Source of the DNA: JBAOHV01 sp964450685
GTDB lineage: Bacteria; Actinomycetota; Acidimicrobiia; Acidimicrobiales; Microtrichaceae
DNA length: 21,009 bases
Direction: 5' to 3'
Assembly: GCA_964450685.1 (NCBI GenBank)
Contig: CAYVDN010000054.1
Coordinates: 1-21,009 of the forward strand
In this document: positions 1 through 5,456 of the stretch, piece after piece
How positions within the stretch are numbered: the stretch's first letter is position 1
Layout of the letters: each line of letters begins with the position of its first letter
Translations under genes and position numbers: made by a program
Notes under the pieces: model-generated
Seen by the model: the letters and a program-made list of their open reading frames with translations, nothing else
Databases searched by the model: none
Told to the model about the DNA's origin: nothing

Positions 1-152
1 AACACGAACGCGACCGCCCCGAGCACCAACCAACCCGCCGCCCAACGCCGACGCCAAGATTCGATCACCTGAACTCCCACTTCCACGCCACCGAGGGCGC
101 CCTCAGGGAGCATGGCTAGCACGACCGCCGCGACGCACGTCAAGAGGCTCAC
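1..152 (-). CDS. Possible membrane protein, 5' part only (runs off left edge)
   Basis: An open frame begins at GTG 152, just after an in-frame stop at 171-173, and stays open to the window edge for 50 codons. The translation shows a hydrophobic stretch at about residues 2-15, a short region with Pro and Glu, the basic cluster WRRRW, then a second hydrophobic stretch from about residue 38 to the edge. This looks like the start of a small two-helix membrane protein, as is common in actinobacterial conjugative elements. There is no clear Shine-Dalgarno site before the GTG, and an in-frame ATG at 113 is an alternative start. The family is not recognised. The fragment is too short to be sure it is a gene. 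Confidence 0.3.
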   Translation of the reverse strand, partial: MSLLTCVAAVVLAMLPEGALGGVEVGVQVIESWRRRWAAGWLVLGAVAFV

Positions 153-156
153 AGAT

Positions 157-173
157 TGAGCCGTATCGGCTCA
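157..173. repeat. 7-bp inverted repeat upstream of the left-edge ORF
   Basis: The arms TGAGCCG and CGGCTCA are separated by TAT. The repeat lies just upstream of the possible GTG start at 152 and could be an operator or a short hairpin. Arms this short can arise by chance in GC-rich DNA. The rest of 174-416 holds no gene I can support. Confidence 0.25.
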
Positions 174-416
174 CTTCCACGGATCAAGCCCGGCGTCCGC
201 TCCCAACCTGTCCGGCGGGCGCCGGGCGGACCGGCTGGAACTGGTGGGCGACCTCCTGACACCGGCGGTCTATGGATCTGTGGATCTCCCCCGGCTCGGC
301 GGTTACCTGGGCTGAGGCGACGCAGCCGTCGTGGTCATCCCTGCCCAGGCGAAGAAGCGGCCGTGGTCACCCTGGCCACCGTCGTCGGGAGGAGCGGCGG
401 CGAAGCGCTGCCGCTG

Positions 417-1142
417 CTAGTCACGGTCGGTCGCTGCGCAGCGCCACCCAGCCTCGTAAGCGGCTGCCTCGGCGAGTTCCCCGACGTAGCGGCCCACCGT
501 CAGACCCGCTTCCGTCGTAGCGGCACGCAGCCCGGCCCATCGATCGTCGTCTACATCGATGCGAAGGAATCGTCGCTGCGGCATCGGATCCCCCTCGCCG
601 GGTGACCGACGACGCCGCGACGATGGCCGGCCCGATACCGACCCCGCCGCGAGCGACTCCACCTCGACACGGACCAGCTCGCCGAGCCACCACACCAACC
701 ACAGCCGGCTTCGAACAGCCTCCCGCTTCAGCACCGCCCACGCCTCGTCGTCGACCTCGATCCGCACCGGTCGGCCACGCCGAGACCCATCCGCGCTCAC
801 CACCCGTCGTTCTGCCCGGCGACGCTCCCGCTCCACACGCTGCTCGAGCGCCCGGATCCGCCGCTCGGTCAGCACGCGCTGACGGCGCAGCCCCGCCTGC
901 TCCTCATACAGGGCATGACGGCGCTCGAACAGCTCCCTGAACCGAGCCAGCTTCTCCCGCTCCTCCTCCACCCGAGCCTCCACACCCGCCAACAACCGCT
1001 CCTCGGTCGCCACCGCCTCAGCCCAACGACCCGGGACTGAACGATCACCAGTCGATCCTCCGTGCGGGCTCGTTGGCGGCGCCCACCGTGGCTCCAGCCC
1101 GCTCACGACACGACCCCGCAGCCACCCACCGAGCGCTTCCAC
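417..1142 (-). CDS. Coiled-coil protein with two tandem ribbon-helix-helix-like repeats
   Basis: This 241-aa protein is not one I recognise by name. Residues about 42-115 are very rich in Glu, Arg and Leu in heptad-like spacing and predict a long coiled coil. Two segments, residues 124-157 and 191-224, align without gaps. Both have R-x2-RI-x-VDD-x2-WA-x-L and both end in GEL, and about 13 of 34 positions are identical. Each looks like a short beta strand followed by two helices, the pattern of Arc/MetJ/CopG ribbon-helix-helix DNA-binding folds. Inference: a DNA-binding accessory protein of the element (repressor, relaxosome accessory or partition-like factor). The GTG start at 1142 has GGAAG about 6 nt upstream. 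A strong ribosome site at 590-596 lies before internal ATG 584, so the last 55 residues may also be made as a separate small RHH protein. It lies downstream of the excisionase-like gene on the same strand, after a perfect inverted repeat at 1151-1174. Confidence 0.6.
   Translation of the reverse strand: MEALGGWLRGRVVSGLEPRWAPPTSPHGGSTGDRSVPGRWAEAVATEERLLAGVEARVEEEREKLARFRELFERRHALYEEQAGLRRQRVLTERRIRALEQRVERERRRAERRVVSADGSRRGRPVRIEVDDEAWAVLKREAVRSRLWLVWWLGELVRVEVESLAAGSVSGRPSSRRRRSPGEGDPMPQRRFLRIDVDDDRWAGLRAATTEAGLTVGRYVGELAEAAAYEAGWRCAATDRD
590..596 (-). promoter_or_regulatory. Strong internal Shine-Dalgarno site before ATG 584
   Basis: On the minus strand GAGGGGG sits 5 nt before the in-frame ATG at 584. 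That start would give a 55-aa protein consisting of the second RHH-like repeat alone (417-584). This site is a better ribosome site than the one for the full-length start at 1142. Confidence 0.45.
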
Positions 1143-1150
1143 CTGCTTCC

Positions 1151-1174
1151 GCTAGTTCCGCCTGCGGAACTAGC
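1151..1174. repeat. Perfect 11-bp inverted repeat upstream of the RHH/coiled-coil gene
   Basis: The arms GCTAGTTCCGC (1151-1161) and GCGGAACTAGC (1164-1174) are perfect and separated by 2 bp. The repeat ends 8 bp before the GTG start at 1142, directly beside its ribosome site, and lies 80 bp past the end of the HTH gene. It is a good candidate operator, possibly autoregulatory. It could also form an RNA hairpin that blocks ribosome access. No T-run follows it, so an intrinsic terminator is unlikely. Confidence 0.6.
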
Positions 1175-1254
1175 CAGTCTGTGCCCTCTCCTGACCACGT
1201 CTCGAAGCACGAGCGAGAGCGCCACCAGGCGCTGCGGAGCCTGCCCACGGCGAG

Positions 1255-1473
1255 TCACGAGCCCGTCGCCGGCTCGTGATCGGGGACGTCGACCTGAGGG
1301 CCCTGCAACAGCTCCGTGACGGCGGACCGGGGCACGACCAGGCGCCGGCCGAGGCGAACCGCCCGCAGCTCGCCCCGCCGCACGCACTCGTACGCCGACG
1401 AGCGTGAGATCCCCAGCACCCCCGCCGCCTCGCTCACCGTCATCGTCATCGACACCTCATCGCTTCCTTGCAT
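1255..1473 (-). CDS. Excisionase-like MerR/HTH_17 family DNA-binding protein
   Basis: The 72-aa product has a winged-helix signature of the SinR/excisionase DNA-binding domain type: TVSEAAGVLGISRSSAYECV is the helix-turn-helix, followed by RRGELRAVRLGRRLVVPRSA, the wing. The acidic C-terminus is short. Such proteins act as Xis, the recombination directionality factor, next to tyrosine integrases in actinobacterial elements, or as small regulators. I chose ATG 1473 because GGGAGG lies 7 nt before it. ATG 1449 with GAGG upstream is a close alternative and would remove 8 residues outside the domain. It is separated from the integrase by the acetyltransferase gene on the other strand, which is unusual since xis and int are usually adjacent. 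Confidence 0.8.
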   Translation of the reverse strand: MQGSDEVSMTMTVSEAAGVLGISRSSAYECVRRGELRAVRLGRRLVVPRSAVTELLQGPQVDVPDHEPATGS

Positions 1474-1612
1474 GCTCGGACCTCCCGGTCTCGCCACCAC
1501 CAGGCGGACATCACCTGGCGTGGACTTCTAAGCGCGCAGGCCTCGCCCGGTGATGGCCGCCGTCGGCTGAGTCCGTGTCGGCTGGACGCTCTACCGGTGG
1601 CAAGGTCAACGG

Positions 1613-2152
1613 ATGTCGGAGCGCTCCGCAGAAGGCCCAGCGATCGAGGTGGTGCGCCCGAACGGTGACGACGCGCTCGTCATCGGCGACGTGTACCTGC
1701 GTTCGTGGCGCGCGGGCTACGACGGCCTCGTCGATCCCGTGCGGCTCGAACTGGTCGCATGCGAAAGAGCGGCCTACGACTGGCCGGCGGCGATCAACGA
1801 GCCAGACGCCAGGTTCGCTCTGGGCTACGTCGACGGCGCTGCAGCCGGCGTGGCGAAGATCGGACCGGACCCCACCGAAGCGGTTCGAGGCACTTGGCTC
1901 GAGCTGCTCTACGTCGCACCCGAGTTCTGGGGCAGCGGAGTCGCCAACGCGCTACTCCGCTGGGCGACCGACCACGCTGCGGCCGACGGAGCGACCGTCA
2001 TGCGCCTGCGGGTCGTCGAGGCACAACACCGAGCTCGACGGTTCTACGAGCGCGAGTGCTGGGAGAACGACCCCGACGTCCCGCCGTCGCACAACGCCTT
2101 CTTCCCTCTGCTCTGCATGCGCCGCAGCCTGACCACCGGCGGTCCGACCTGA
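1613..2152 (+). CDS. GNAT-family N-acetyltransferase
   Basis: The 179-aa protein has a GNAT fold signature. Residues 97-114 carry motif A, a beta strand (LELLYVAPEF) followed by the acetyl-CoA pyrophosphate loop WGSGVANALL. Residues 141-147, ARRFYER, are the usual motif B helix with the conserved Tyr. An N-terminal RSWRAGYDGLV segment resembles the acceptor-binding region of many actinobacterial GNATs. The substrate cannot be told; small molecules, antibiotics and protein N-termini are all possible. It starts at ATG 1613 with AAGG about 9 nt upstream. It is the only plus-strand gene in the mobile element and converges on the integrase, so it looks like cargo with its own promoter. Confidence 0.8.
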   Translation: MSERSAEGPAIEVVRPNGDDALVIGDVYLRSWRAGYDGLVDPVRLELVACERAAYDWPAAINEPDARFALGYVDGAAAGVAKIGPDPTEAVRGTWLELLYVAPEFWGSGVANALLRWATDHAAADGATVMRLRVVEAQHRARRFYERECWENDPDVPPSHNAFFPLLCMRRSLTTGGPT

Positions 2153-2203
2153 CCATGGATCTGACCACGCCTGCGGTCAGGCACGTTGGTCAGACCTGGT
2201 CAG
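2129..2203. repeat. Three nested inverted repeats of CTGACC(A)/(T)GGTCAG between convergent genes
   Basis: Three copies of CTGACCA lie at 2129-2135, 2149-2155 and 2161-2167, followed by the opposite orientation at 2175-2180 (GGTCAG), 2187-2193 and 2197-2203 (TGGTCAG). They form three nested palindromic pairs centred near 2170. The array spans the end of the acetyltransferase gene and the stop codon of the integrase gene. It could be a bidirectional terminator, since RNA from either strand can fold, or a cluster of recombination-protein binding sites. Confidence 0.6.
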
Positions 2204-3345
2204 CGCGTACCGAGGAAGACGGCATCGATGAGCTCCCCGGCCTGGCGGTGCTGCTCCTCGACGAGATGTGTGTAGGTCCCGAGCGTGATCTCCAGGTCCG
2301 AGTGACCAAGTCGCTCCTGCATCACCTTGTCGTCGCCGACCACCACCCGGCCGACCGACTGAGCCGTGTGCCGGAGTCCCTTCGGCGTCAGCTGCGGCAC
2401 GCCAGCCTCCGTGGCCAGCCGCGTCATCAACCGCTTGAAGTTGTTCGGGTCGATCCATCCACCGAGCTCGGTGGTGAACACCAGACCGGTCGACTGCCAA
2501 GCGCTCCCGGCGAACGCCGCCTCCTCCGCTTGGGCGTCGTGGTGCTTCTCCAGCAGCGCGACGGTCCCCGACCCGACCGCCAGCACCCGGTGGCTCGCCT
2601 CCGTCTTGAGGTCCTTCAACAGCGGCCGACCGGACTCGACGGTGAGCTGCTGGACCACCTCGATGGTCCCGCGTTCGAGGTCGACGTCCTCCCAGCGAAG
2701 CCCGAGCAGCTCGCCGCGACGAAGTCCGGTGACCAGCGCGAGGTGGAACGCCGCCGACAACCGATGGTCCGCCATGACTGCCAAGAAGCGTCGGCACTCC
2801 TCCAGCGTCCACGACTTGCGGGTCCGCACCGTGGAGCGCTTGGGCGGCTGGGTCAGCGCCACCGGGTTCCGAGGAATACGACCACGGCGGACGGCGTCCT
2901 CCATGGCCATCGACAGGATCTTGCGGACCAGACGGGCCGACGTGCCGCCGAGACGGGGCTTGCCATCGGCGTCCTCGGCCACCAGCACTGTCAGCCAGCG
3001 GTCGACCGCCTCGGGGCTCAGATCCCGCAAGCGGACCGCGCCGATCAACGGCACGATATGGCGCTCGACCGCCCACTCGTACTGGTGGAACGTCGACGGC
3101 TCCACCCTTGCCTCCTTCGACGGCAGCCACACCTCGCGCAGATGGGCCTGGAGCACCTCGTCCTCTCCCCCGGCTCGGCCGCTCTGCACGTCACGCAGAT
3201 AGGCCATCGCCGCCTTCTTCGTTGGGAACGTCCCGAGCTGCTGGACCCGCCGTCGGCCGGTCGCCGCGTCGTAGCCGCTCACCCGGACGACCCACCGTCC
3301 TCGTTGGCGCTGCACCGTCGGTTCTGCGTTCCCCACCCAGCTCAT
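2200..3345 (-). CDS. Tyrosine-recombinase integrase of the mobile element
   Basis: This 381-aa protein is a phage/ICE-type site-specific recombinase. The N-terminal part has a beta-rich arm-binding-like segment (GRWVVRVSGYDAATGRRR) and a SAM-like core-binding domain at about residues 65-160. The catalytic domain starts near residue 178 and shows Arg209 in TGLRRGEL, Lys247 in LKTEASHR, Arg325 in GLRHTAQS, His348 in LGHSD and the nucleophile Tyr358 in TLGTYTHL. The usual second His before LRH is Lys322, a variant seen in this family. The open frame runs upstream through the tRNA to 3540, but that part is tRNA-derived, so I start at ATG 3345, where residues begin MSWVGNAEP. A TACGGT box lies 7 nt before this ATG. 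The start end of the gene faces the tRNA-Pro target. Confidence 0.9.
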   Translation of the reverse strand: MSWVGNAEPTVQRQRGRWVVRVSGYDAATGRRRVQQLGTFPTKKAAMAYLRDVQSGRAGGEDEVLQAHLREVWLPSKEARVEPSTFHQYEWAVERHIVPLIGAVRLRDLSPEAVDRWLTVLVAEDADGKPRLGGTSARLVRKILSMAMEDAVRRGRIPRNPVALTQPPKRSTVRTRKSWTLEECRRFLAVMADHRLSAAFHLALVTGLRRGELLGLRWEDVDLERGTIEVVQQLTVESGRPLLKDLKTEASHRVLAVGSGTVALLEKHHDAQAEEAAFAGSAWQSTGLVFTTELGGWIDPNNFKRLMTRLATEAGVPQLTPKGLRHTAQSVGRVVVGDDKVMQERLGHSDLEITLGTYTHLVEEQHRQAGELIDAVFLGTR

Positions 3346-3352
3346 GGTTCGC

Positions 3353-3358
3353 ACCGTA
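3353..3358 (-). promoter_or_regulatory. -10-like box TACGGT for a possibly leaderless integrase transcript
   Basis: TACGGT fits the TANNNT -10 consensus and lies 7 nt before ATG 3345, so transcription would start at or near the start codon. No Shine-Dalgarno sequence precedes that ATG. No good -35 box is visible; instead the tandem repeat at 3378-3399 occupies the region around and upstream of it. Confidence 0.35.
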
Positions 3359-3377
3359 CGCAGGGGGTGTGACAGTT

Positions 3378-3399
3378 CTGCATACATGCTGCATACATG
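3378..3399. repeat. Perfect tandem 11-bp direct repeat upstream of int
   Basis: The unit CTGCATACATG occurs twice without a gap (3378-3388 and 3389-3399). One 11-bp step is about one helical turn, so a bound protein would meet both units on the same face of the DNA. The position between the integrase promoter and the tRNA attachment site suits Xis or integrase arm-type sites, or an operator for int. Confidence 0.6.
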
Positions 3400-3448
3400 G
3401 GCCCGGAGCGGGCCTCGGGGCCAGACTCCAGGCCAGGCCGAAAAGCGG

Positions 3449-3476
3449 CGAAGCCCCTGCAGTTGCAGGGGCTTCG
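3449..3476 (-). terminator. Perfect 13-bp hairpin, probable terminator after tRNA-Pro
   Basis: The arms CGAAGCCCCTGCA (3449-3461) and TGCAGGGGCTTCG (3464-3476) are perfect with a 2-bp centre. On the transcribed minus strand the hairpin begins 5 nt after the tRNA 3' end and is followed by CCGCTTTTCGG, which gives a short T-run a few nt downstream. It would end the tRNA transcript and insulate it from the integrase gene. Confidence 0.65.
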
Positions 3477-3481
3477 TACCG

Positions 3482-3510
3482 TCGGGCTGGGGAGATTCGA
3501 ACTCCCGACC
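3482..3510. other. Putative attachment site (att) in the tRNA-Pro 3' end
   Basis: Tyrosine integrases of this kind commonly recombine within the T-arm/acceptor 3' half of a tRNA gene and leave a direct repeat of it at the other end of the element. The integrase gene lies about 140 bp from this half. The exact crossover cannot be read because the partner repeat is not in the window. Confidence 0.4.
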
Positions 3511-3556
3511 TCTTGACCCCCAGTCAAGCGCGCTAACCAAACTGCGCCACAGCCCG
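3482..3556 (-). tRNA. tRNA-Pro (anticodon GGG)
   Basis: Read on the minus strand this folds into a full cloverleaf of 75 nt. The 7-bp acceptor stem is CGGGCTG/CAGCCCG with discriminator A. The D-arm stem is GCGC/GCGC, the anticodon stem is CTTGA/TCAAG with loop CTGGGGG (anticodon GGG, reading proline CCC/CCT codons), and the T-arm is GGGAG-TTCGAAT-CTCCC. The CCA end is not encoded: the next bases are CGG. The tRNA is intact although it borders the mobile element, so the element carries or restores the 3' part. Confidence 0.95.
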
Positions 3557-3566
3557 GGGAGCGGTC

Positions 3567-3572
3567 ACCTTA
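3567..3572 (-). promoter_or_regulatory. -10-like box TAAGGT for tRNA-Pro
   Basis: TAAGGT fits TANNNT and lies 10 nt upstream of the tRNA 5' end, the usual place for a short tRNA leader. The -35 region is not convincing. Confidence 0.3.
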
Positions 3573-3604
3573 GCGGAGCGGCAACCTGGCCCAGAAACCC
3601 GTCG

Positions 3605-3859
3605 TCAGCCGACGATTTGATGGATTAGCCACTCGATCCCCTGGATCGCACGCCACCCCAGGTAGACCGCCGTCGCGATGATCAGGAGCCAGAAGTGCCA
3701 CGGCACCTTCGGATCGGACTCCTCGTCGCGCCCCTCGGCTGTCGACTGGCTCAGCCCGCCCTCACCCGGGTCGGCGACGTGGTGGCCCTGTGGGCAGTCG
3801 CCCGAAGGGGTGAGTGTGGACGGCGTGTAGAACCGGTCGCATTCGTCGCACCAGGGCAT
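3605..3859 (-). CDS. Small zinc-ribbon-like membrane protein
   Basis: The 84-aa protein starts with MPWCDEC, a C-x2-C knuckle (Cys4, Cys7). A second half-knuckle, CPQGHH (Cys22, His26/His27), could complete a zinc site. A charged linker follows, then one transmembrane helix at about residues 53-70 and an amphipathic tail. It begins 2 nt after the stop of the carboxyltransferase gene, so it is almost certainly co-transcribed and translationally coupled. The family is not recognised and the function is unknown; a membrane-associated redox or zinc-binding accessory is only one possibility. Its N-terminus would face the cytoplasm or the outside depending on topology, which cannot be decided here. 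Confidence 0.7.
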   Translation of the reverse strand: MPWCDECDRFYTPSTLTPSGDCPQGHHVADPGEGGLSQSTAEGRDEESDPKVPWHFWLLIIATAVYLGWRAIQGIEWLIHQIVG

Positions 3860-3861
3860 GA

Positions 3862-5409
3862 TCAGACCGGTGGGACGCCGTGGCGCCGGGAGGAGAAGTG
3901 GCGGGTCTTGCCTGCCGCCCTACGCAGCCTGAGATCTACCTCGCGGCGTAGGTCGGGCCAGTCGACGATGGCGTCGATGACGAGCTCTGACGCGAGGCGG
4001 AGAAGATCGACGTCCTCCTCGTAGATGCGGCGCTGCTCCTCGACGAACGCCAACCGCTCCCCCTCGTCGGTGATCGCTGCGATCTTGTTCGCGAAAACTG
4101 CGTTCACTGCCGCCTCCGGCCCCATCACCGCGATCTTCGCGGTCGGGAGCGCGAGTGTTGCCTCTGGCTCGAACGCGGGACCGCTCATGGCGTAGAGCCC
4201 GGCGCCGTACGCCTTGCGGACCACCACCGACACCTTCGGCACCGTTGCCTCTGACACTGCGGTGATCATCTTCGCTCCGTGACGGATGATCCCCTCACGC
4301 TCGACCTGGGTGCCGATCATGAAGCCGGGCACGTCGGCCAGGAAGATCAGCGGTACCCCGAACGCGTCGCAGAGCCAGATGAACCTTGCGGCCTTGTCGG
4401 CAGAATCGGTGAAGATCACCCCACCCTTGTGCATCGGGTTGTTGGCGACGATCCCCACCGGGCGACCCTCCAGCAGCCCGAAGCCGACGAGCATCTCCGG
4501 CGCGAACAGTGGCTTGATCTCGAAGAACGACTCGTCGTCGAGCAGGCCGTCGAGCACATCGTGCATGTCGTAGCCGGCGGTCTCGGAGTCGGGCACGATG
4601 CCGGCGTCGAGTTCGCGAGCCGGAGCAACGGCGTGGTACTCGGGGGGATCCTCGCTCCAGCGGGTGGGCAGGTAGGTCAGGTAGGCGCGCGCCTGGGCGA
4701 TCGCGTCCTCGTCGTCGGCTGCCAGGTTGTCTCCGCAACCCGAGACGGTCGCGTGCATCCGCGCACCCCCGGTCTCCTCGAGAGTCGCAATCTCGCCGAT
4801 GACCATCTCGGCCATGCGGGGAGACCCGAGGTACATCGAGGCGTTGCCCTCGACCATGATCACCAGGTCGGTGAAAGCCGGGATGTAGGCGCCGCCAGCA
4901 GCCGATGGGCCGAACAGACAGCAGACCTGGGGCACCCGCCCCGACAGGCGAACCTGGTTGTAGAAGATCCTGCCTGCACCACGACGCCCTGGGAACAGCT
5001 CCACCTGGTCCGTGATGCGTGCGCCAGCCGAGTCGACGAGCCAGACAACGGGCAGTTCGTCTCGCAGTGCCGTCTCGGTCAGCCGCACGATCTTCTCAAC
5101 GGTGCGGGCACCCCACGAACCCGCTTTGACCGTCGGATCGTTGGCCATCACGCACACGGGCCGACCGTCCACATGCCCGACGCCGGTGACCACTCCGTCG
5201 GCCGGCAGGTTCGGGTCCATGCCGTCCCGGTAGGCGGCGTTGGCAAGCAACTGATCCTCGACGAAGGTGCCGGGATCGCACAGGAGCTCGATGCGATCAC
5301 GCACGAAGAGCTTGTTCTGCGAAGCGAGCTTCTCGGCGCCGGCTTCCAGGTTCCCCAATCGCGCCCGCGACGTGGCCGCGGCTATCCGACGTACCTGCTC
5401 CGCGGTCAT
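3862..5409 (-). CDS. Acyl-CoA carboxylase carboxyltransferase (beta) subunit
   Basis: The 515-aa product is a full-length biotin-dependent carboxyltransferase, the subunit that moves CO2 from carboxybiotin to an acyl-CoA. The N-terminal crotonase-like half contains FGPSAAGGAYIP (residues 166-177), which forms an oxyanion pocket. The C-terminal half contains NNPMHKGGVIFTDSADKAARF, FLADVPGFMIGTQVE (356-370) and KAYGAGLYAMSG (399-410), all typical of this family. The substrate (acetyl-, propionyl-, methylcrotonyl- or another acyl-CoA) cannot be assigned from motifs. No biotin carboxylase or biotin carrier gene is next to it, so its alpha subunit must be encoded elsewhere. ATG 5409 is the first start in the frame and lacks a clear Shine-Dalgarno site. 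The gene follows the FKBP lipoprotein gene by 47 nt on the same strand. Confidence 0.93.
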   Translation of the reverse strand: MTAEQVRRIAAATSRARLGNLEAGAEKLASQNKLFVRDRIELLCDPGTFVEDQLLANAAYRDGMDPNLPADGVVTGVGHVDGRPVCVMANDPTVKAGSWGARTVEKIVRLTETALRDELPVVWLVDSAGARITDQVELFPGRRGAGRIFYNQVRLSGRVPQVCCLFGPSAAGGAYIPAFTDLVIMVEGNASMYLGSPRMAEMVIGEIATLEETGGARMHATVSGCGDNLAADDEDAIAQARAYLTYLPTRWSEDPPEYHAVAPARELDAGIVPDSETAGYDMHDVLDGLLDDESFFEIKPLFAPEMLVGFGLLEGRPVGIVANNPMHKGGVIFTDSADKAARFIWLCDAFGVPLIFLADVPGFMIGTQVEREGIIRHGAKMITAVSEATVPKVSVVVRKAYGAGLYAMSGPAFEPEATLALPTAKIAVMGPEAAVNAVFANKIAAITDEGERLAFVEEQRRIYEEDVDLLRLASELVIDAIVDWPDLRREVDLRLRRAAGKTRHFSSRRHGVPPV

Positions 5410-5456
5410 CGTTGGCAGGCCGATCGTGCGGCCGGTGATCGGTCCAAGGCGCTGGG

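Larger units (their letters stand above)
1..3481. mobile_element. Right end of a tRNA-Pro-integrated element (ICE, plasmid-like island or prophage remnant), left end outside window
   Basis: A tyrosine integrase, an excisionase-like HTH protein, a coiled-coil/RHH protein and an acetyltransferase lie together immediately beside the 3' end of a tRNA-Pro gene, the classic target of tyrosine-recombinase islands in Actinobacteria. To the right of the tRNA the gene content becomes chromosomal housekeeping at once. No second copy of the tRNA 3' end is visible in positions 1-3400, so the other attachment site must lie to the left of the window or has been lost. No replication, relaxase, FtsK-like or phage structural gene is visible, so the class of element cannot be decided. 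The island assignment is inference from gene content and position. Confidence 0.6.

Noticed and set aside
156..605. Plus-strand ORF of 149 codons at the left end
   Set aside because: Arg/Pro/Gly-rich translation without motifs, mostly antisense to the coiled-coil/RHH gene; no ribosome site.
1705..3372. Long plus-strand ORF of 555 codons opposite the integrase
   Set aside because: It crosses the acetyltransferase in another frame and is antisense to the integrase, which has all catalytic motifs. The translation is Arg/Pro/His-rich without family similarity, as expected of a GC-rich shadow frame.
1..3400. Second copy of the tRNA-Pro 3' end as the other attachment site
   Set aside because: I searched by eye for the acceptor/T-arm sequence and found no copy; the bases near 57-75 (GATTCGATCACCTGAACTCC) resemble it only in scattered positions.
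3346..3540. N-terminal extension of the integrase through the tRNA
   Set aside because: The extra 65 residues are translated from the tRNA-Pro gene, its terminator and the int promoter region; the protein fits the family from ATG 3345.
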